Shown here: positions 23,691 through 33,032 of the stretch, piece after piece
Position numbering within the stretch: position 1 is the first letter of the stretch
Layout: the number at the start of each line of letters is the position of its first letter
Origin: Candidatus Caccousia avicola
Lineage (GTDB): Bacteria; Bacillota; Clostridia; Oscillospirales; Acutalibacteraceae
Reading direction: 5' to 3'
Assembly: GCA_018712435.1 (NCBI GenBank)
Contig: DVGZ01000047.1
Location: 1 to 33,251, forward strand
DNA: 33,251 nucleotides
Position numbers and translations under genes: made by a program
The notes under the pieces: model-generated
Databases searched by the model: none
Seen by the model: the letters and a program-made list of their open reading frames with translations, nothing else
What the model was told of the DNA's origin: nothing

Positions 23691-23757
23691 GGAGGAAACA
23701 GGGGTGTACGCAGGCAATTTACAAAAACCACAAGAAAAAAGAGGTGATGAACAACAC

Positions 23758-24759
23758 ATGAATCACAACGATCTGCTTCATACCCGCAGCTTCAAGATTC
23801 TCCTGACGGTGTGCGCGGCGATGCTGTGCCTGATGCTGTTCACCGCCGGGTTTGGCGGGGAAGCGCCATCGAACCTTCTGAGCTTTTTTTCCACCCCGAT
23901 GCAGCGCGTCGGCACGCTGGTGACGACGAACGCCGCTGTCGCTGCGCGCGACGCTTCCACCTCCAAGGAGGAACTGATGGAGGAAAACGCTCAGCTCCGC
24001 CAGCAGATCGCGGAGCTGCAAAGCCAGCTGGTGGATTATTACGATCTCAAAAAGGAAAACGCTCAGCTTTACAAATATCTGGACATGAAAGAGCTGAACC
24101 CGGATTTTCAGCTTGTCTCCGCTTCCGTGATTGGGCGTGATCCGAACCGCTTTTACACCTTCACCATCGACCGTGGAACGGCGGCGGGCGTTTCCGTCAA
24201 CGATCCCGTCGTCACCGATGAGGGCGTGGTCGGCTGGGTGTCAAGCGCCAACTCAATCTCCGCGGAGGTCACGACGATCCTTTCTCCCGATACGCGCATG
24301 GGCGGCTTCGCGGAGACGGGCGGCACCGACAAGGTGGTCGGCGAGAGCGGCGTGATCAGCACCGACATCAAGCTGGCGGATCAGGGGCTGATCAAGCTCG
24401 GCTACCTGACGGCGGATACCCAGGCGAAGGCCGGGGATATTGTCGTAACAAGCGGTCTCGGCAGCATTTATCCGCAGAACCTCAAAATCGGCGTGATTGA
24501 ATCCATCGGCCATGAGGAATACGACGTCTCGCTGTACGCGCTGGTGCGTCCGTTTGTGGACGTGACCGAAGTGCGCGACGTGATGGTGATCACCTCCTTC
24601 CTCGGCCAAGGCGAAGCCATGACCGGCTCCGATACCTCGTCGGGCGCTTCGTCCGGCACAACCTCCGGAGACAGCGCGTCCTCGCAGGAGACGGCTTCCG
24701 GCGCTTCCTCTGAAACGGCTTCCTCCGCATCCTCTTCCTCCTCGGAGGACACGCCATGA
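23758..24759 (+). CDS. mreC: Rod shape-determining protein MreC
   Basis: MreC is a bitopic membrane protein that links MreB to the wall synthesis enzymes. In 333 residues: a short cytoplasmic N-terminus, one membrane helix (about 13-32, ILLTVCAAMLCLMLFTAGF), a coiled coil (about 65-105, with EELMEENAQLRQQIAELQSQ), and the extracellular beta domain (VIGRDPNRFYTFTIDRGTAA, GVVGWVSSANS, VVTSGLGSIYPQNLKIG). A Ser/Glu-rich low-complexity tail of about 45 residues is added. The start at 23758 (MNHNDLLHTRS) has GAGGTGAT upstream; the same frame continues upstream into the repeat and should not be used. It overlaps mreD by 4 nt. Confidence 0.95.
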   Translation: MNHNDLLHTRSFKILLTVCAAMLCLMLFTAGFGGEAPSNLLSFFSTPMQRVGTLVTTNAAVAARDASTSKEELMEENAQLRQQIAELQSQLVDYYDLKKENAQLYKYLDMKELNPDFQLVSASVIGRDPNRFYTFTIDRGTAAGVSVNDPVVTDEGVVGWVSSANSISAEVTTILSPDTRMGGFAETGGTDKVVGESGVISTDIKLADQGLIKLGYLTADTQAKAGDIVVTSGLGSIYPQNLKIGVIESIGHEEYDVSLYALVRPFVDVTEVRDVMVITSFLGQGEAMTGSDTSSGASSGTTSGDSASSQETASGASSETASSASSSSSEDTP

Positions 24760-25265
24760 ACCGCTACAAGGGAATCCGTTTTTTTGCCTATGTTCTCGAA
24801 ATCCTCGTTTTGTTCATGGTGCAGGAAACTCCCGGACTGCTGCCCCCCATCCTGGGCGCGCGTCCGGTGCTTTTGATCCCCGTCGCGCTCTCGATCGCGT
24901 TTTTTGAGACGGATCTGGCGGCGATGGCCTTCGGCGTGCTGTGCGGCCTGTTTCTCGATTTCGGCATGGGAACGGCTTTCGGCTTTCACGGGCTGTTTCT
25001 CGGCGTGATGTGCTGGCTGCTCGGCTGTCTGGCGGCGGAATTGATCCGCACCAACCTGCTCACGGCGATTCTCGCCGGAATACTGGGGATCTTCCTTCTG
25101 CTTTCGATTCAATGGTTTTTCTGCTACCTGCTTTACGGTTACGACTATCCGGGCTACGCCTATGTGCACCACTATCTTCCGCGCATGGGATACACCTTGA
25201 TCTTTATGCCTATCACCTATTATTTCAACCGCGCGCTTGCCCTGTTCCTGCGCGAGCGTGATTAG
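24756..25265 (+). CDS. mreD: Rod shape-determining protein MreD
   Basis: A 169-residue membrane protein with five or six helices, fitting MreD in size, order and features (FLDFGMGTAFGFHGL near 68-82 resembles the family's LLLDL..G..LG..L motif). It acts with MreB, MreC, RodA and PBP2 in the elongation complex. ATGA overlap with mreC couples translation; the PBP2 gene follows after 13 nt. Confidence 0.93.
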   Translation: MNRYKGIRFFAYVLEILVLFMVQETPGLLPPILGARPVLLIPVALSIAFFETDLAAMAFGVLCGLFLDFGMGTAFGFHGLFLGVMCWLLGCLAAELIRTNLLTAILAGILGIFLLLSIQWFFCYLLYGYDYPGYAYVHHYLPRMGYTLIFMPITYYFNRALALFLRERD

Positions 25266-25278
25266 GAAGGAGGCTTCC

Positions 25279-27453
25279 ATGGAAAAGCGTCCCCGCCCCG
25301 CGTGGCGGTATGTGTTCTGTGTCGTGCTGCTGATCGCCGTGTTCGGCGCGTATGTGCTGCGCCTGTATGACTGGCAGATCGTGAACGGCGACACCTGGCT
25401 GACGACAGCGGACAATTCCACGCAGTCCACGGTGAAAATGACGGCCGCCCGGGGAGAGATCCTCGACGTCAACGGCGAACCTCTGGCCGTGAACCGCACC
25501 GGCTATGCCATTGTACTCGACTGGGCCTACATGCGCCTTGACACGATGGCCGAGACGGTCAAGCAGGAAAACGAGACGATCCACCAGATCATCACGCTGC
25601 TGGACGAGCACGGTGAGGAGTGGACGGACGTTTTGCCGATTGTCTGGGAAAACGGCGCTTACGCCTTTACGCCGGACAGCGACAAGGAAATTGAAACGCT
25701 CAAAGGACGCGATTACGCCGACGTCAATTCCTACGCCTCGGCGGATCTCTGCATGGAAAGCCTGATTGAAAAATACAGCGTGGAGGGCTACACGCCCGAG
25801 GAGACGCGCGACATCGTCTCCGTGCGCTATAATATGACAAAAAACCAGTTCGGCATCTCGAACCCCTACACGATGGCGGACGACGTTTCGCTCGAGATCG
25901 TCACGATCCTGAGCGAGAACACGCAGAAGCTGCCGGGCGTGTCCATCGAGGTGACAACAGCCCGCGAATACCAGAACACTTCTCTGATTCCGCATATCGT
26001 CGGGCGTTTGGGGAAATTCTCCTCTATGGAGGACTGGCAGAATAATTACCAGGAAAAGGGCTACGCCTTTGACGACAGCATCGGCATCAGCGGTATCGAG
26101 AGCGCGTTTGAGGATCTGCTGCGCGGCAAGGACGGCGAAAAGGTGGTCGAAATCACCAGCATGGGCTCGCTTGCCAGCGAAACCGTGACCCAGGCTCCCG
26201 AGGCGGGCGACACGATCTACCTGACCATTGACAAGCGGATCCAGGAAGTGGTCAACGCCTCTCTGGCGGAGAACATCACCGCCACGCGGGAGAACGGCGA
26301 ATACCTCAACTCCATCAACAAGGACAACCGATCGCAGGATCACGGCGAGGACTGCTATGCGGGCGGAGCCGTGGTGATGGACGTGAAAACAGGAGCGATC
26401 CTGGCCGCCGGGACATATCCCACCTACGATTTGATTTTAGCGCAGGAGGACGCGGCCTACTATTCGTCTCTGGCAAACGATACGCTCGGCACCCCTCTGG
26501 TCAACAAAGCCTTTATCGGCACCTTCACCCCCGGCTCGTGCTTCAAGCCCGCCGTGGCCTGTGCGGCGCTCGAGGAAGGGGTTATCACCAACAGCACCGT
26601 GATCCACTGCGGTCACTACTACACCCGCTTCACAAACGGCAGCACCACCGGCGCGCCGACGTGTCTCGGCTGGCACGGGGACGTTTCCCTGCGCTCGGCG
26701 CTGGCGGACTCCTGCAATATCTTCTTCTTTGAGACGGGCTATCAGCTGGGCATCACGGCCATGAATCTCTATTGCCAGCGCTTCGGCCTCGGCGTGAAGA
26801 CCGGGATCGAGATCGGGGAAAGCGCGGGCGTTCTGGCGGGTCCCGGCTCGCGCGACGTGTGGTATCAGGGCGAAACGCTCAACGCGGCCATCGGCCAGTC
26901 CGACAACGCCTTTACCCCCTTGCAGCTGTGCACCTACGCCGCCACCCTGGCCAACAACGGCAACCGCCCCCGCGCAACCCTTGTGAGCAAGATCACCGAC
27001 TACACCCGCGAGACGGTCAAGGAAGAAATTGCGCTGGAGATCGTGGAAAACGTCGGTGTGTCGCAGGAAAATCTGGATGATGTAAAGGAAGGCATGAAAG
27101 CGGTCATCACGGAGAGCAGCGCGCGCTCCACGCTCGGCAAATACCCCATCGAAATCGCGGGCAAAACCGGCACGGCGCAGCGCACCAGCGGATCCGATAA
27201 CGTGACCTTTATCGGCTACGCGCCCGCCGACGACCCGCAGATCGCTTTTTCCGTGGTGCTTGACCACGGTTCCACCGGCACCTACTGCCAAAATGTAGTG
27301 CGCGACATTCTCGACGCGTACTTCTACGACGCGGAGGTCTGCGACGACGGCCAGATCCGTACGGCAACCGAGCGGAGTGAGTACGCCCAGCAGCAGGCCG
27401 CGAGCAGCAGCGCATCCAGTGAATCCTCCAGCAGCGCCTCCTCGGAGGGTTAA
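25279..27453 (+). CDS. mrdA: Class B penicillin-binding protein 2 (elongasome transpeptidase)
   Basis: A 724-residue single-pass membrane protein that cross-links peptidoglycan. It has a membrane anchor (residues about 11-30, VFCVVLLIAVFGAYVLRLYD), a PBP dimerisation domain beginning ARGEILDVNGEPLAVNRTGYA, and a transpeptidase domain. Active-site motifs are SCFK (about 421, acylated serine), SCN (about 478) and KTG (about 629, AGKTGTAQRTSG). The tail is rich in serine and alanine, like that of MreC. The start at 25279 (MEKRPRPAWRY) has GGAAGGAGG upstream. It is the last gene of mreC-mreD-pbp2; no clear terminator is visible in the 143 bp that follow. Confidence 0.95.
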   Translation: MEKRPRPAWRYVFCVVLLIAVFGAYVLRLYDWQIVNGDTWLTTADNSTQSTVKMTAARGEILDVNGEPLAVNRTGYAIVLDWAYMRLDTMAETVKQENETIHQIITLLDEHGEEWTDVLPIVWENGAYAFTPDSDKEIETLKGRDYADVNSYASADLCMESLIEKYSVEGYTPEETRDIVSVRYNMTKNQFGISNPYTMADDVSLEIVTILSENTQKLPGVSIEVTTAREYQNTSLIPHIVGRLGKFSSMEDWQNNYQEKGYAFDDSIGISGIESAFEDLLRGKDGEKVVEITSMGSLASETVTQAPEAGDTIYLTIDKRIQEVVNASLAENITATRENGEYLNSINKDNRSQDHGEDCYAGGAVVMDVKTGAILAAGTYPTYDLILAQEDAAYYSSLANDTLGTPLVNKAFIGTFTPGSCFKPAVACAALEEGVITNSTVIHCGHYYTRFTNGSTTGAPTCLGWHGDVSLRSALADSCNIFFFETGYQLGITAMNLYCQRFGLGVKTGIEIGESAGVLAGPGSRDVWYQGETLNAAIGQSDNAFTPLQLCTYAATLANNGNRPRATLVSKITDYTRETVKEEIALEIVENVGVSQENLDDVKEGMKAVITESSARSTLGKYPIEIAGKTGTAQRTSGSDNVTFIGYAPADDPQIAFSVVLDHGSTGTYCQNVVRDILDAYFYDAEVCDDGQIRTATERSEYAQQQAASSSASSESSSSASSEG

Positions 27454-27540
27454 AAAGGGTAGGGCAAAAAGTAGCCAAACGCGCTTTCCTTCTGTTGTAT
27501 AACCCACATAAAAAAGTTGCTTTACGCATTATTCACGAAA

Positions 27541-27575
27541 AATCTTTTGACTAACCCAAAAGATTGTGATACTAT
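27541..27575 (+). promoter_or_regulatory. Promoter of minD with overlapping palindrome
   Basis: TTGACT (27547-27552) and TACTAT (27570-27575) with a 17-nt spacer. A perfect inverted repeat, AATCTTTTG-ACTAACC-CAAAAGATT (27541-27565), covers the -35 box and much of the spacer, which would suit a repressor site. The minD start codon is 21 nt after the -10 box. Confidence 0.65.
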
Positions 27576-27596
27576 GGAACTATTGAGGAGGATCGC

Positions 27597-28343
27597 ATGG
27601 GCGCAGTAACTGTGATAACATCTGGAAAAGGCGGAGTTGGGAAATCCACTCTCGCTACAGGCCTGGGTTCCGCACTGGCGCGTCGCGGCAAGCGCGTGCT
27701 GTTGATCGACGGGGACGCCGGGCTTTCTTGTCTTGACCACATGCTGGACGTTGCGGAAGAGCGCGTCTATGATATTTCCGACGTGATTGCCGGAGGAGCC
27801 GAGCTCAACCAGGCAATTTATCCGTGCTCATGGCAGGAGGGAATGTACCTGCTGGCCGCGCCCTCGCGCGAGGAGGACGTCGTGAGTCCCGGTGTGATGA
27901 AACAGCTTGTGGGCGCTCTTTCCCGTTATTACGACCATATCCTCATCGACTGCCCGGCCGGGCTCGGCGCGGGCTTTGAGAGCGCTGTCGCGGCCGCACA
28001 GCGCGCGCTGCTCGTCTCCACACCGGATCCCGTCTGCCTGCGCAACGGGGCCAAAACCCGCATGGCGCTGGAACGGCTTGGCCTGACACAGCACCGCCTT
28101 GTGATCAACCGCTTTTCCGGAACCGCCTTCCGCAGCCAGGCGGTCTATCACAGCCTGGACGACGTGATTGACGCGGTGGGAGTGCGTCTGATCGCCGTCA
28201 TCCCCGAGGATTTGGAACTCGCAGCCGCCACGGCGGAAGCCTGCGCTTTCCCGGAACGCAGCCAGGGCGCGCTCGCCTTTGGCCGTCTCGCCGCCCGTCT
28301 GGAAGGCGAGCAGGTTCCGCTTGTCTCTCTCCGTAAATTTTAG
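27597..28343 (+). CDS. minD: MinD-like septum-site ATPase
   Basis: A 248-residue ParA/MinD-family ATPase. The deviant Walker A is [13 protein letters not shown] at residues 8-20, followed by [16 protein letters not shown] (switch region) and [14 protein letters not shown] near residues 114-127. MinD positions the division septum with MinC. Two oddities: no minC is in the window (it normally precedes minD in this cluster), and the C-terminus ([12 protein letters not shown]) does not resemble the basic amphipathic membrane helix of MinD. It may therefore be a divergent MinD or a related ParA-type protein. The start has GAGGAGG; mgsA follows after 37 nt. Confidence 0.82.
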   Translation: MGAVTVITSGKGGVGKSTLATGLGSALARRGKRVLLIDGDAGLSCLDHMLDVAEERVYDISDVIAGGAELNQAIYPCSWQEGMYLLAAPSREEDVVSPGVMKQLVGALSRYYDHILIDCPAGLGAGFESAVAAAQRALLVSTPDPVCLRNGAKTRMALERLGLTQHRLVINRFSGTAFRSQAVYHSLDDVIDAVGVRLIAVIPEDLELAAATAEACAFPERSQGALAFGRLAARLEGEQVPLVSLRKF

Positions 28344-28380
28344 CTTTTCATCCGAACAACCAAGAAGGAGGGGTTCCACG

Positions 28381-28785
28381 ATGAATATCGCATTGATTGC
28401 CCACGACGCCAAAAAGGAACTGATGGTTCAATTCTGCATTGCTTACTGCGGCGTGCTCAGCCGCCACAACCTCTGCGCCACCGGCACAACCGGAAAGATG
28501 GTTGCCGAATCCACCGGCCTGCGCATCCAGCGCTTTCTTGCCGGATCACAGGGCGGCGATCAGCAGATTGCCGCGCGCATCGCGTGCAACGAGGTGGACT
28601 TGCTCCTTTTGTTCCGCGACCCGCTCACGGCCAAGCCGCATGAGCCGAATGACATGAATCTTCTGCGTCTGTGCGACATGCACAACATCCCTGTCGCCAC
28701 CAACATCGCGACCGCCGAGGTTCTGATCCACGGCCTTGAGAGGGGCGATCTGGACTGGAGAAACATTCTGAACCCGAAGAACTGA
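28381..28785 (+). CDS. mgsA: Methylglyoxal synthase
   Basis: MgsA converts dihydroxyacetone phosphate to methylglyoxal and phosphate, a bypass of lower glycolysis when phosphate is short. The 134-residue protein matches throughout: [18 protein letters not shown] at the N-terminus, ATGTTGKMV near 39-47, [14 protein letters not shown] near 60-73 with the catalytic aspartate, and FFRDPLTA-type phosphate loop ([15 protein letters not shown]). The start at 28381 has AAGGAGGGG upstream. Probably cotranscribed with minD. Confidence 0.96.
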   Translation: MNIALIAHDAKKELMVQFCIAYCGVLSRHNLCATGTTGKMVAESTGLRIQRFLAGSQGGDQQIAARIACNEVDLLLLFRDPLTAKPHEPNDMNLLRLCDMHNIPVATNIATAEVLIHGLERGDLDWRNILNPKN

Positions 28786-28820
28786 GCCGGACAAAGCCAG
28801 CTTTTCGGGGTTCTGTATAG

Positions 28821-29077
28821 AAAACCGGCGACGAACGGGAGCAGTACCCGAAGCACCGCACAGAGAAGCGCGCCATCGGCTGGAAGCGCGCCGCGCCCCT
28901 GCTTCGGAGAAGGACACCCGGGAGCCGCTGCGCCCCCCTCGCAGAACACAGGGGGAAAAGGAAGGAGCGCCGTTTGCCCGGCGCTTGAAAAAAGGGTGGC
29001 ACCGCGAGGATCTCCCCTCGTCCCTTTTGAGGCGGCCGCACGGCCGGCGCTCGGGGACTGGGAGATCTTTTTTCTTT
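28821..29077 (+). promoter_or_regulatory. T-box leader of hisS-aspS
   Basis: The core T-box AGGGTGGCACCGCG is at 28993-29006. Stem I is clear: GGGAGCAGTA (28838-28846), the helix CCGAAGC (28848-28854) with GCTTCGG (28901-28907), and an AGAGA bulge with a GCGCGCC/GGCTGGAA distal loop. The specifier loop AGAAGGACAC follows at 28908-28917. This contains CAC (His, 28915-28917) overlapping GAC (Asp, 28913-28915). The operon encodes both HisRS and AspRS. No convincing promoter was found in the about 40 nt between mgsA and the leader. Confidence 0.92.
29009..29077 (+). terminator. T-box-controlled terminator before hisS
   Basis: GATCTCCC (29009-29016) pairs with GGGAGATC (29060-29067), extended inward by GTCCC/GGGAC and an inner GC-rich hairpin, and followed by TTTTTTCTTTTTC. 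The 5' arm abuts the T-box core, as in other T-box switches. Confidence 0.9.
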
Positions 29078-29120
29078 TTCCGATAAATCCAACAGTTTAC
29101 CATAGGAAAGGACGATGATT

Positions 29121-30413
29121 ATGGCAATTCTGACTCAGGCCCCGCGCGGGACCGAGGATATCCTTCCCGAGGAGGCTGCTCAGTGGCAGGTACTCGAGGA
29201 GGTCATGCGGGGGGAAGCTTCCCTGCACGGCTTTGGGGAGATCCGCACCCCCGTCTTTGAGCACACCGAGCTGTTCCAGCGCAGCGTCGGAGACACCACC
29301 GACGTGGTACAGAAGGAAATGTACACCTTCCTCGACAAGGGAGGACGCTCCATCACCCTGCGCCCGGAGGGCACCGCGGGCGCGGCGCGCGCCATGCTGG
29401 AGCACGGTGTATACAACAGCGGTCTGCCGGTGAAATTCTACTATTTCACCTCCTGCTACCGCTACGAAAAGGCGCAGAAGGGCCGTCTGCGCGAATTCCA
29501 CCAGTTCGGCGCGGAGATGTACGGCTCGGCCGGACCGCTCGCGGACGCCGAAGTGATCCTCATGGCCCGCTCTATTTTTGACCGCACCGGCCTTTCCGGC
29601 GTCTCGCTGGAGCTCAATTCCATCGGCTGCCCGGAATGCCGCGCCAAATACACCGAAGCCCTCAAAGCGTATTTCGGAGAGCACCGCGAGGAGCTGTGCT
29701 CCACCTGCCTGGATCGTCTGGACCGCAATCCCATGCGCATTCTGGACTGCAAGAGCCCCGAGTGCGGCCGCGTTGCGGCGGGCGCGCCCCGGATGCTCGA
29801 CTACCTCTGCGACGACTGCAAGGCGCACTTTGAGAGCGTCAAGGAAGCCCTCACCGCCGCCGGTGTGGAATACACCGTGAACCCGTCCATCGTGCGCGGC
29901 CTGGACTACTACACCCGCACCGTGTTCGAGTTTGTCTGCGAGCTCGACGGCAAACCGATCACCGTCTGCGGCGGCGGCCGGTATGACGGGCTGATCGAGG
30001 AGCTGGGCGGCCAGCCCATGCCCGCGCTCGGCTTCGGTCTCGGCATGGAGCGTCTGCTTCTCCTGCTGCGCCAGCAGAACATTGAACTGCCCGGCGAAGA
30101 TCCGTGCGAACTGTTTATCGCGTCCCTCGGCGAGCCTGCCAAGATGGCCGCGTTCCGTCTGTGCGACACGCTCTGGAAGAGCGGCGTGAAAGCCGCCTGC
30201 GACGTAAACGATCGCGGACTCAAAGCACAGATGAAGTATGCCGACAAGATCGGCGCGAAATACAGCATCGTACTCGGCGACGACGAGCTGGCCGCCGGAA
30301 AAGCGGAAATGAAGAATATGGAAACCGGTGAAAAGAAGAAAATTTCGCTCGGGGAAAACTTCCTCGACGACTTCCTCACCATCACCACGATGGACGAGGA
30401 TCTGTCATTCTGA
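29121..30413 (+). CDS. hisS: Histidyl-tRNA synthetase
   Basis: A 430-residue class II synthetase charging tRNA-His. Motif 1 region is near GFGEIRTPVFEHTELF, and motif 2 is YRYEKAQKGRLREFHQFG near 110-127. The histidine signatures are RGLDYYTRTVFEF near 260-272 and GGGRYDGLIEELGG near 283-296, and motif 3 is ALGFGLGMERLLLLL. The C-terminal anticodon-binding domain starts near 330. I chose ATG 29121 because the AGGAAAGGA site sits 5-9 nt before it; ATG 29115 is too close. Governed by the T-box upstream and followed by aspS. Confidence 0.96.
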   Translation: MAILTQAPRGTEDILPEEAAQWQVLEEVMRGEASLHGFGEIRTPVFEHTELFQRSVGDTTDVVQKEMYTFLDKGGRSITLRPEGTAGAARAMLEHGVYNSGLPVKFYYFTSCYRYEKAQKGRLREFHQFGAEMYGSAGPLADAEVILMARSIFDRTGLSGVSLELNSIGCPECRAKYTEALKAYFGEHREELCSTCLDRLDRNPMRILDCKSPECGRVAAGAPRMLDYLCDDCKAHFESVKEALTAAGVEYTVNPSIVRGLDYYTRTVFEFVCELDGKPITVCGGGRYDGLIEELGGQPMPALGFGLGMERLLLLLRQQNIELPGEDPCELFIASLGEPAKMAAFRLCDTLWKSGVKAACDVNDRGLKAQMKYADKIGAKYSIVLGDDELAAGKAEMKNMETGEKKKISLGENFLDDFLTITTMDEDLSF

Positions 30414-30427
30414 CCGGTTTTCCACAC

Positions 30428-30450
30428 TTTCCACAATGAAATTGTGGAAA
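30428..30450 (+). other. Perfect hairpin between hisS and aspS
   Basis: TTTCCACAAT-GAA-ATTGTGGAAA, a perfect 10-bp stem with a 3-nt loop, 14 nt after the hisS stop. It lacks a T run, so it is more likely an RNA-processing or stability element than a terminator. The rest of the 134-nt gap has no credible gene. Confidence 0.5.
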
Positions 30451-30547
30451 ACTCTGAAAAGCGTTTTTTCCAGGCGTACCGGGCTTTCCGCCCGTTTCGC
30501 CCTCATGGGAGAAAGACAAAAATAGACAGGAAAAGAGAGGTTTCAAC

Positions 30548-32344
<1,797 letters not shown>

Positions 32345-32345
32345 C

Positions 32346-32978
32346 ATGCCGGAAAACAGGGTGAATTATCAGCGGGAGCTGGACCGCATCCTCGCGGCGC
32401 TGCCGGAAAACGGCGCGCCGCCCACGCTTCTGCTCCATGCGTGCTGTGCGCCGTGCAGCAGCTATGTGCTGGAATACCTTTCGCGGTATTTTTCCATCAC
32501 GCTCCTGTTTTACAATCCGAATATTTCCCCCGCGCCGGAGTATGACCACCGGCTGGAGGAGGTGCGCCGTCTGGTGAGCGAGATGCCGCTGAAAAACCCG
32601 GTAACAGTCGAGGCCGGACGCTATGAGCCGTCCGAGTTTACGGGGATTGCACGCGGCCTGGAACGCGTCCCGGAGGGCGGCGAACGGTGCTTCCGCTGCT
32701 ACGAGCTGCGCCTGCGCGAAGCCGCTCAAATCGCAAAGGAGCGTGGCTTCGACTGGTTCTGCACCACCCTTTCCATCAGCCCGCTGAAAAACGCGCAGAA
32801 GCTCAATGAAATCGGGCTGCGCCTTGCCGCCGAAACCGGCGTGCGCTGGCTTCCTTCCGATTTCAAGAAGAAGGAGGGCTTCAAGCGCTCGATCGTTCTC
32901 TCGGAGGAATACAGCCTTTACCGGCAGAACTATTGCGGCTGTGTATACAGCAAGGCCCTTGCCGGAAAATCGGTCTAA
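32346..32978 (+). CDS. queH: Epoxyqueuosine reductase QueH
   Basis: QueH (DUF208) performs the last step of queuosine formation in tRNA wobble position 34, reducing epoxyqueuosine; it is the non-homologous replacement of QueG. The 210-residue protein has the metal-binding cysteine pairs HACCAPCSSYV near 33-43, GERCFRCYELRL near 116-127, and NYCGCVYS near 197-204, plus FYNPNISPAPEY and CTTLSISPLKN. The queuosine-bearing tRNAs include tRNA-His and tRNA-Asp, so its place right behind hisS and aspS is functionally apt. Start one base after the aspS stop; translation is probably coupled. Confidence 0.94.
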   Translation: MPENRVNYQRELDRILAALPENGAPPTLLLHACCAPCSSYVLEYLSRYFSITLLFYNPNISPAPEYDHRLEEVRRLVSEMPLKNPVTVEAGRYEPSEFTGIARGLERVPEGGERCFRCYELRLREAAQIAKERGFDWFCTTLSISPLKNAQKLNEIGLRLAAETGVRWLPSDFKKKEGFKRSIVLSEEYSLYRQNYCGCVYSKALAGKSV

Positions 32979-32984
32979 TTTTAA

Positions 32985-33032
32985 AAAATGCACAGTGTAT
33001 CAATTTTAGATACGCTGTGCATTTTATTTTTT
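32985..33032. terminator. Terminator after queH (bidirectional)
   Basis: AAAATGCACAGTGTATC (32985-33001) pairs with GATACGCTGTGCATTTT (33009-33025), with one mismatch and a 7-nt loop, then ATTTTTT. An A run on the left makes it able to act for the minus-strand gene as well. Confidence 0.88.

Noticed and set aside
23593-23757. Extended N-terminus of MreC starting in the repeat
   Set aside because: The extra residues come from the hairpin repeat, lack a ribosome site, and MreC has its own ATG with GAGGTGAT upstream.
22846-23760. CRISPR array
   Set aside because: The repeats here are two-copy and of different kinds, not evenly spaced with unique spacers, and no cas gene is nearby.
27454-27540. 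Terminator after the PBP2 gene
   Set aside because: The interval has A/T runs but no stable stem; the palindrome at 27541-27565 overlaps the next promoter and lacks a T run.
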